Shown piece by piece: positions 58,292 through 64,000 of a stretch of 64,000 nucleotides of DNA; position 1 is the first letter of the stretch, and each line of letters starts with the position of its first letter. The DNA comes from Nitzschia sp. DOCU1 (lineage: Eukaryota > Bacillariophyta > Bacillariophyceae > Bacillariales > Bacillariaceae): the NCBI GenBank assembly GCA_951394045.1, contig OX595986.1, positions 4,741,534 to 4,805,533 of the forward strand, given 5' to 3'. Both the position numbers and the translations under genes were made by a program. The notes beneath the pieces were generated by a model. It had not been told where the DNA came from. It saw nothing but the letters and a program-made list of their open reading frames with translations, and did not search any database.

Positions 58292-59659
58292 CTACCTAGA
58301 AACTTGCCCATATAATTGTTTTTGTAGATATTCATAGTCTTGGATTGTTTGCAAAAAGCGAGCCTCCATTCTGGCTGCCAAGGTGGGCGCTCTTTTCCAG
58401 TTTACACAAGCAACGTTAGACCACTCCTTCAACTCATCGTAGTGATCCAACCAACAGTCCGAAATCCGCCATAGTTTCCCTCCGCGGCCTGCCCAATAGC
58501 AGACAAAGCCACCTCCATCTGATGTTTGCTCTTGCAGTGCATCAATGACCGGCTTTAATTTGTATTCTTTCCACTTTCCAACATTGTGGTACTCGAACTC
58601 CAAGTATTTCACTCGAGGTAGTGTCACCTGACTAGCACCTTTGAGAACCGGCCAGTCATTTCCTTCCACGTCAATACTCAAATAATCAATATCTCCTGTA
58701 AGATGCTGCGCCTGCACAAAGGCGTCCAAAGTCATAAGTGGGACATCCTCACAGTTCTTTCGAAACTTTGGTTTCAAGCAATCTTGTATTCCTAGATACT
58801 CGGTACCCACCACAGCATTAGGAAATAGCACCGAAGTCTGATTGATATCGTCCGCCAAGGCAGCGTGAAACACACGCAACGAATTCTGCCATCCTAGTTG
58901 CTTTGCCGTTCGATCTAGTTTCGCAAACGTGCTGGGCATTGCCTCTATACAGTACACTTGTGCCTCACGCATTAGCTTTCTTGGCCAGTCCGCATCAATG
59001 GAAAATTGCGGTGATTTATGTTGCCCACAGACTGATTCGGTGATTCCCATGGCTCCCTTCCACTGCCACTTGTCATACTTTGGATCTAACGATAGCATCC
59101 GTAAAGTATCAACGGCATCCAAGGCCTTGTTGCAACCCACAAAAATGGCAGTTGGGGGATTTGTACGACTGCTGGCTTGTGGTACTTCCCACAATATTGG
59201 CAATTCAGCAACCGAAGAAATCTCGTCTCGACCGGGGACAGAGTCTTCCATCCAAGTGTGATCCGGACAATTAGTGCTCACTTTAAGCGTTTGGTTATCT
59301 GGAAGCATTGCTTGGATCGTTTCGCGTTGCTTGGTTGTGCAAGGAGGCGGCGGGGAACTCCAGGTCGTAATAAGTCGGGCAGGTTGGCCCCTAATCATGT
59401 CAGACGACTCTCTTTTGGAAGCATCAACTGTTTTTTTCCACTCTAGAACATCAATCGTGGGGCGGCGCGTCAGGGACCAAACAGATAGAACCGACACCAA
59501 GCCGCACACCACAACCTTGTTGAAGATCATGATACGGCGACGAGGGACACGTCCCCCCGTGGCGGCAATACCACCATCAGTAGGGCTTTCAATAACAGGA
59601 ACAACAAGAACTCCTTCTTGCTGCTCTTGCTTCCGCCTTGTTCCTCTTTGGTATACCAT
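58292..59659 (-). CDS. FkbM-type methyltransferase, membrane-anchored
   Basis: A single exon of 455 residues from the ATG at 59659. Residues about 45-62 are a signal anchor after a basic RRRIMIF stretch. Residues about 155-400 form an FkbM-like class I methyltransferase: AIFVGCNKALDAVDTLRML (an altered motif I), VYCIEAMPSTFAKLDRTAK (motif II acidic residue binding the SAM ribose), LRVFHAALAD, then MTLDAFV and DIDYLSIDVEGNDWPVLKGA (the FkbM hallmark DxEGxD/E). The C-terminal Trp-rich part (WAGRGGKLWRISDCW) is typical of algal members. FkbM enzymes O-methylate sugars or small molecules. A Golgi or ER lumen location fits the anchor. The acceptor is unknown. Confidence 0.8.
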   Translation of the reverse strand: MVYQRGTRRKQEQQEGVLVVPVIESPTDGGIAATGGRVPRRRIMIFNKVVVCGLVSVLSVWSLTRRPTIDVLEWKKTVDASKRESSDMIRGQPARLITTWSSPPPPCTTKQRETIQAMLPDNQTLKVSTNCPDHTWMEDSVPGRDEISSVAELPILWEVPQASSRTNPPTAIFVGCNKALDAVDTLRMLSLDPKYDKWQWKGAMGITESVCGQHKSPQFSIDADWPRKLMREAQVYCIEAMPSTFAKLDRTAKQLGWQNSLRVFHAALADDINQTSVLFPNAVVGTEYLGIQDCLKPKFRKNCEDVPLMTLDAFVQAQHLTGDIDYLSIDVEGNDWPVLKGASQVTLPRVKYLEFEYHNVGKWKEYKLKPVIDALQEQTSDGGGFVCYWAGRGGKLWRISDCWLDHYDELKEWSNVACVNWKRAPTLAARMEARFLQTIQDYEYLQKQLYGQVSR

Positions 59660-60126
59660 GACTTCAGATGAAGGGCACCCGTGACGCGGACTCCATCACT
59701 TTCCAATCCCACTTTGGATCGCCCCTGTATTTCTTCCACTCTTTCTACAATAGTCCTGTGACTCCAATCGCACTTTGGATCTACGCCTTCCCCCTTTTCC
59801 GTTTTGGTGCTATTTGCCATGAAGCAGTCGTCAGGCCGATCGTACCCGGGACAAAAGGGTAACACAGCATGAATACTCTGGGTATTCTATCCTGGTGACA
59901 AAGTTAAACGCCTATGATGAAACATAACAGGTATAGTCGTAGTTAGCAAAATGCCAGCCTTGCTGTGTTACGCATCTATCAGGTGCTGCTTTGTGCGATA
60001 AATCTTTTGTTTTGCGGAAGCTGCCAGCATGCACCATTTTTGTCATATCTCGGGTGCGCGGGAGGACGAAATAATTAACCTACGAGAATGGAGACAATCA
60101 TGAAAGTTCCTTCCAACCAAAGTTAA
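59660..60126. other. intergenic region left of the transposon
   Basis: About 470 bases, upstream of the FkbM gene. No gene is supported; it ends in A/T-rich DNA at the transposon insertion point. Confidence 0.45.
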
Positions 60127-60145
60127 TTAACGCCAATTAGTTCTA

Positions 60146-60192
60146 CAGACGCTATAGCGTCTGTTAATTTTTTACAGACGCTATAGCGTCTA
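60146..60192. repeat. two palindromes in the transposon left end
   Basis: CAGACGCTATAGCGTCTG (60146-60163), a perfect palindrome, and CAGACGCTATAGCGTCTA (60175-60192) lie 11 bases apart. A related sequence occurs inverted at the right end (63476-63494). These are likely transposase-binding sites. Confidence 0.75.
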
Positions 60193-60289
60193 TTAAAACT
60201 TCTTCTCCTCTTATCTCCTGGTAAATCCATTTCTCGACAAAACCGACACGACCAGTGGAAAGCTCGTGCGATTTTGTGTAGGTCATGTC

Positions 60290-62401
60290 ATGACCGCCTC
60301 GCCTCAATCCGGTATACCGTTGCACCAGCACCACTCGAAATTTCACCTGTCGGCATCAAAATTTCAAAACTTGAGAACGACCACCATGTCCGTCGGCTCC
60401 CTGAACTCTGTGGATCTTCAATTTTCCTGTCCTTCATCCCCTCTCCAAGGGGAGATAGTACGGAAGGAGATTGATGTGTCGCAATTTACGACTCATGACT
60501 ACATGGCCCGAGTTACTGGTGGCCAAACTATTGTTACAAATTCGACAATTCGCGCTGAAATAGCACCAGACACTCATCCTGATAGTCTACGAGCGACGCC
60601 ACCCTCATCGCCTATGGCGGAGCCTGATAATCATCAAGCAAACGCCTCGCCGATGGTGCAACCCAACGATTCTGCCGGCGCGGTGCCGCAGCCTCCTGCT
60701 CCAAATGTTCAAACCGTGGGTACAACGGAAGAGACCGAGCCCAAACGCAAACGCTACCGGTACTCCGGAAAGAAACTACTTGCGGGATCCATGTTATTTT
60801 CAGTCAATGGCACGCCAGTTGAAGGTGTCAATGGGTTTCTAGTTGGGGTCATTGTGGAATGCCCCAACAGAGTCAAGAATGGTGGGCGTTTCCGTGTGGA
60901 TTGGACGAAACATTCCATCGGCATGCCGCCAACTGTGGACAGACAGTTGTTACGTTCATGGTACCCAAATGACGATGCCACGAAGGAGCTATTCCATATA
61001 GCTATTGACGAATATAACAAGGTTGGAGCAGCAGGAATTCCCAACCTTTTGCGATTGTCCTTCCCTGGGAATCCACTCGCGGCCACACCTACGACCGGCG
61101 TTGCTGCCGGTGCTACAGCTACACAACAACAAGAGGATCCAATTGTGGCTGCGACACCCATTCGATTCTACGCTCGCGCAAGTCTGATGACTGCTGCCGA
61201 CTCATTGTCTACGTTGACTCATTCAAATCGCGACCAAGAGCAACAAGTGGCAACCCGTTCCACTCGGTCGAACCAATCGTCAGTCGCTGACTCAACTACA
61301 GACGATGGAACATTGGATGAGGAGGATAATGCTTGGGTGTCGATCCCAGAAATCGTGAACTTAGAAGAAATGGACGAAGACTCGGATGACGGTAGCCTAA
61401 CCGACAATGACGACAAAGAATGGTTGAAAAGAAAGTCGAACAACGAGGCCCCAGGAGCTGTCGCCGAACTTGTGAAGAACATCATTTGGAACTTCGAAGT
61501 GGTTGACGGTGGGAAGGTCTTGGGCGATCTACCCCAGCCATACGATGGTCCTTCTGGCTTGCGACCTGGCGTGGCAGAGTCGTTTAGCACGCCAACTGAG
61601 TGCTTTGAGATTTGTGGTGGCTTCACTCCCCAGTTCGTCCGGAAGCTTTGCGCCGAGACGAATGATTATTTTCATGTCTACATCAAGCCGAAATGCGACA
61701 AGAATCTGACATATTGCAAGGAAAAGTGGGTCAACGTCGACGAGTGGGAGATGAAGCGCTTCTTCGGCATAATGTTAAAAATCTCGCTCAAGGAACAGGA
61801 CGGTGGTGGGTACACGGCGTACTTTCGGAATGAGGACTGGGTTCTGCATACAGGACACGGCACCGACAGGAAGACAAAAGTGATCGGCGACTCGAAGGGC
61901 TGGGCGAGCAAATACATGTCGCTCAATCGTTTCAAGCAAATCAGGGGTGCCTTCCATCCGATGAACAAAGTGGCAGGCTACGGCGGCGACAAGTGCTACC
62001 AACTTCGGCAGGTTTTGAACCAACTCAACGTTGCATCGAAGGCTACTTTCGTTCCATCGGGAAATTTGACCTTTGACGAGGGCGGTGTCGGATGCAGAAG
62101 TCGGCTTTGTCCTGTACGACAATACAACAAGGACAAGCCGCAGAAGTTTCGAGTCGATTTCTTCATCCTTGCCGATGCTAAGTCGTATGCAATCTACCAC
62201 ATGGATGTATACCAAGGCAAAAATCCGGCAGAAAACTATATCCATCCAACTGCCAAGGGGCTGCCGCCAACGCAGAAGGCAGTAGTGAATGCCGTCATGG
62301 AGACTGGAATCGCGAACGACTCAACACCCATGAACATCTTCTCTCGACGAAAAGGAAGATCCACGAGTTGTTTCCAGAGTCGATGTCGTGCCACGACATA
62401 G
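60290..62401 (+). CDS. piggyBac-type transposase, C-terminally truncated
   Basis: About 703 residues from the ATG at 60290; the ATG at 60386 is an alternative start. Residues 1-130 are Pro/Ser-rich and disordered, and about 155-235 form a small domain (GSMLFSVNGTPVEGVNGFLVGVIVE ... FRVDWTK) often found before the transposase core. The DDE_Tnp_1_7 core runs from about 440 (EWEMKRFFGIMLKISL) through MSLNRFKQIRGAFH to LTFDEGGVGCRSR, which contains the first catalytic Asp, and FFILADAKSYAIYHMDVYQGK. At about 685 (GIANDSTPMNIF) the family sequence stops and a short unrelated tail ends the frame. The expected second and third catalytic Asp are therefore missing, so the product should be inactive. 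A frameshift or internal deletion near 62340 is the likely cause. Confidence 0.75.
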   Translation: MTASPQSGIPLHQHHSKFHLSASKFQNLRTTTMSVGSLNSVDLQFSCPSSPLQGEIVRKEIDVSQFTTHDYMARVTGGQTIVTNSTIRAEIAPDTHPDSLRATPPSSPMAEPDNHQANASPMVQPNDSAGAVPQPPAPNVQTVGTTEETEPKRKRYRYSGKKLLAGSMLFSVNGTPVEGVNGFLVGVIVECPNRVKNGGRFRVDWTKHSIGMPPTVDRQLLRSWYPNDDATKELFHIAIDEYNKVGAAGIPNLLRLSFPGNPLAATPTTGVAAGATATQQQEDPIVAATPIRFYARASLMTAADSLSTLTHSNRDQEQQVATRSTRSNQSSVADSTTDDGTLDEEDNAWVSIPEIVNLEEMDEDSDDGSLTDNDDKEWLKRKSNNEAPGAVAELVKNIIWNFEVVDGGKVLGDLPQPYDGPSGLRPGVAESFSTPTECFEICGGFTPQFVRKLCAETNDYFHVYIKPKCDKNLTYCKEKWVNVDEWEMKRFFGIMLKISLKEQDGGGYTAYFRNEDWVLHTGHGTDRKTKVIGDSKGWASKYMSLNRFKQIRGAFHPMNKVAGYGGDKCYQLRQVLNQLNVASKATFVPSGNLTFDEGGVGCRSRLCPVRQYNKDKPQKFRVDFFILADAKSYAIYHMDVYQGKNPAENYIHPTAKGLPPTQKAVVNAVMETGIANDSTPMNIFSRRKGRSTSCFQSRCRATT

Positions 62402-62574
62402 TAAGAAGTGAAGTAGGCCAGGAGATTTGGGGTGGAAAAAGCAAAAGACCGAAGAGGTCACACCCGGTGCTAGTACAACTAAGGGTACTACACGGACCGG
62501 TGAAGAAGAAGAAAAAAGTTCAATAGTTACTGTATAAACTAGAATAGTAATACTACTATTAAAGGAGAGGACTA

Positions 62575-63270
62575 CTAGTTCAAGAAACCTTTCTTGAACC
62601 CTGTGTAGACACCATCTTTTGATGGGAAACAATCGCGAATCTCGCCCTCGACGCACACAGGCAGTTTTTTGCGTTTACCCTTACCGAGATAACCGTTGAT
62701 AAAGGTAGTTGCATCGCGATAAAGGGCGTGGCGAATCTCGTGATTCGGCACACCCTGTTCCTTGAGTTCGTCGCCTTTGCCGGCGATGATAAACTCGAAC
62801 ATGGTCTTACCACCCGTACCCTCGACAACCTGGTTCACAAAGCAAGGGGTCTGTCGACAATAGTCGCATGGCTTCTCAGCAAGGACGGCGGTGGTGGCGG
62901 TGCTTGGAGCAGGTTGATCGATTGGAGGCAAGGTTGCGCCAGCTGAAAACTTGCCCGAGTTGCGCAAGTACAACTGAAAAGCCACAACATCCTCCTCGGT
63001 TATCTCGTCGGGGAAGTCGAAGGTGATAAACCGAGGGTCAGGACCCGGCTCGCTGAACATGCGAATGTTGCCTCCGATGTTGGTAACCTGGATCCTATCC
63101 AGGGTCTCATTCTTACCAGTGCGACGGTTCTGCTCTTCGTTCGAGAGCCGGATCGCCGCTGCAACCTTGGCGTCCATCGGATCGGGTTCGACGTCCGGAT
63201 CGTACTCTACGGCACCGAGAAAGTCCATGCCGTAGGGGTTGTACGACCGATCATTCATGTTGGAAGACAT
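62575..63270 (-). CDS. transposon accessory protein with Cys motif
   Basis: A single exon of 231 residues from the ATG at 63270, inside the transposon and convergent with the transposase. The N-terminal half is acidic (AVEYDPDVEPDPMDAKVA). The C-terminal half has CDYCRQTPC (about 134-142), then HALYRDATTFINGYLGKGKRKKLPVCVEGEIRDCFP and DGVYTGFKKG. From memory, proteins with the order C-x2-C-x3-C, RxxxYR...G.LGKGxRxxxPxCV and PDxDGxYxGF occur in many copies in diatom genomes, consistent with spread by mobile elements. The function is not known; a DNA-binding or regulatory role in transposition is a guess. The frame is intact although the transposase is broken. Confidence 0.65.
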   Translation of the reverse strand: MSSNMNDRSYNPYGMDFLGAVEYDPDVEPDPMDAKVAAAIRLSNEEQNRRTGKNETLDRIQVTNIGGNIRMFSEPGPDPRFITFDFPDEITEEDVVAFQLYLRNSGKFSAGATLPPIDQPAPSTATTAVLAEKPCDYCRQTPCFVNQVVEGTGGKTMFEFIIAGKGDELKEQGVPNHEIRHALYRDATTFINGYLGKGKRKKLPVCVEGEIRDCFPSKDGVYTGFKKGFLN

Positions 63271-63407
63271 CGTGCACCAGGATGAAAAGTTGCGATTTGT
63301 GGAAGCGGCATTGGTGGAAGGATTTTTGCGTCGGAGGGAGAGGGGGTACGTGAAAAGTCAGTACTCGGTTAAGACGAGTTAAGATGGGATAAGGATGGGT
63401 TAAGAAA

Positions 63408-63434
63408 AATCGTCTATAAAAATCGTCTATAAAG
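63408..63434. repeat. subterminal AATCGTCTATAAA direct repeat
   Basis: Two adjacent 13-base units, AATCGTCTATAAA, near the right end of the transposon, with GTTAAGA-type repeats just inside (63367-63404). Probably subterminal transposase-binding repeats. Confidence 0.65.
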
Positions 63435-63520
63435 AAGTTAACAGACAGCTAAATTTTTAATAGACGATTTTTTATGGACGCTATATCGTCTGTAAACGGC
63501 CTGACCCTGATTGGGGTTAA

Positions 63521-63851
63521 ACATCGGCTTTACACATATAAGAAAATTATGCCAACGCTTATGAACGCCGCCCGATCGGACAGTTTCAACGGCACGTGTC
63601 AGGGTATCAGTTGCCTCCACAGTAGAGGTACCTCGCACGTGTGATAGGGACCTCACCGACACCCAACAAGGGCGATCACAACAAACCAATTACAGTCCGC
63701 GTTTCGATGAACGAGGCTGCTTTCAATAGTTTCTCGTAGTATCTTTGAGATCTTTTCGGAGGCATCAAGGTATATTTGACGGAATTGAAGGAATTATTGA
63801 GTAGATTATCTATCTAGTTTATCTCATCATGCTTGTTTTGTGTTGTCGCAG
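63521..63851. other. intergenic region right of the transposon
   Basis: About 330 bases of presumed promoter or 5' untranslated sequence. It ends in TTGTGTTGTCGCAG directly before the next ATG, which looks like a splice acceptor, so a 5' leader intron is possible. Confidence 0.4.
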
Positions 63852-64000
63852 ATGAAATTCTCCCCTTGTAAGCTCTTCAAGTATGTTTACTCATCATGCC
63901 TATTACTCTTCTGTGCGGCAATAGTCATCTCGCTCATCCTGAGCGAGCAAACTCGAGCCTCTCAAGCGATTACTCCGGGCTTTACTCTTCTAGGCCTGGT
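63852..64000 (+). CDS. N-terminal fragment of a membrane protein
   Basis: Open from the ATG at 63852 to the window edge (about 49 residues). MKFSPCKLFKYVYSS is followed by a hydrophobic helix (CLLLFCAAIVISLIL), then SEQTRASQAITPGFTLLGLV, which begins a second hydrophobic stretch. This fits a signal anchor followed by further membrane spans, but the fragment is too short to name. The upstream sequence TTGTCGCAG may be the acceptor of a 5' untranslated intron. Confidence 0.5.
   Translation, partial: MKFSPCKLFKYVYSSCLLLFCAAIVISLILSEQTRASQAITPGFTLLGL

Larger units (their letters stand above)
60127..63520. mobile_element. piggyBac-type DNA transposon, degraded
   Basis: The element is about 3.4 kb, bounded by TTAA at 60127-60130 and at 63517-63520, the piggyBac target-site duplication. 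The termini are inverted: left TTAACGCCAATTAG, right (read inward) TTAACCCCAATCAG. Inside them both ends carry TACAGACGnTATAGCGTC, from 60144 on the left and from 63494 (minus strand) on the right. On the left the motif forms a perfect 18-base palindrome repeated twice. A transposase lies on the plus strand and an accessory ORF on the minus strand, converging. The transposase lacks its C-terminal catalytic part, so the copy is probably non-autonomous. The boundaries are by-eye matches. Confidence 0.75.

Noticed and set aside
60146..60192. CRISPR-like palindromic repeats
   Set aside because: Only two copies, an 11-base spacer, and a matching inverted copy at the other end of a transposon; these are transposon ends in a eukaryotic genome.

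Overview
The window is nuclear DNA of a photosynthetic stramenopile, most probably a diatom. The evidence is: short GT-AG introns (about 42-181 bases) in otherwise compact genes; N-termini that look like bipartite plastid presequences with a Phe after the signal-peptide cleavage site (the diatom 'ASAFAP' type) on the PDZ protein at 1193 and the glycine oxidase at 33684; ER-retained and Golgi-type glycan enzymes; a family at 26313 that I associate with diatom genomes; and CTAG/TAGTAG-rich intergenic DNA. The species cannot be fixed from sequence alone. Gene order is mixed-strand with no operons. Intron positions were read by eye from splice signals, reading frame and domain continuity.

Layout. 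1-6.9 kb: CRAL-TRIO protein (cut by the window edge), plastid PDZ protein, ER prolyl-4-hydroxylase-like protein ending in KDEL, coiled-coil protein, secreted group-XII-type phospholipase A2-like protein. 6.9-9.4 kb: non-coding, with a 188-base tandem duplication. 9.4-17.7 kb: bZIP protein, double-domain sulfotransferase, UBL-PUB-STI1-UIM shuttle protein, HAD nucleotidase, N-myristoylated-type protein. 18.4-25.3 kb: one intronless 2285-codon helical protein, tentatively a Nup188/Nup205-type nucleoporin. 26.3-36.5 kb: small conserved protein, EH-domain endocytic scaffold, small secreted Cys-rich peptide, a second sulfotransferase-like protein, plastid glycine oxidase (ThiO) with a duplicated C-terminal extension.

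37.3-48.1 kb is the most unusual part: three consecutive same-strand genes for large, disordered, Ser/Arg/Lys-rich proteins. They share one ungapped Cys/His signature (C-x2-C-x26-H-x2-C followed by a basic helix) that resembles a shortened PARP-type zinc finger. I do not recognise the family. It looks like a locally expanding gene cluster, with internal repeats and a duplicated gene tail as signs of recent change.

48.1-64 kb: RACK1, a Myb-like factor, a membrane-anchored SET protein, a tandem pair of helical proteins, a membrane kinase-like protein, an FkbM methyltransferase, a degraded piggyBac-type transposon bounded by TTAA (60127-63520), and the start of a membrane protein. Several promoters carry a perfect TGACGTCA palindrome about 120-230 bases upstream of the start codon, which could link them to the cAMP/CO2-type regulation known in diatoms.
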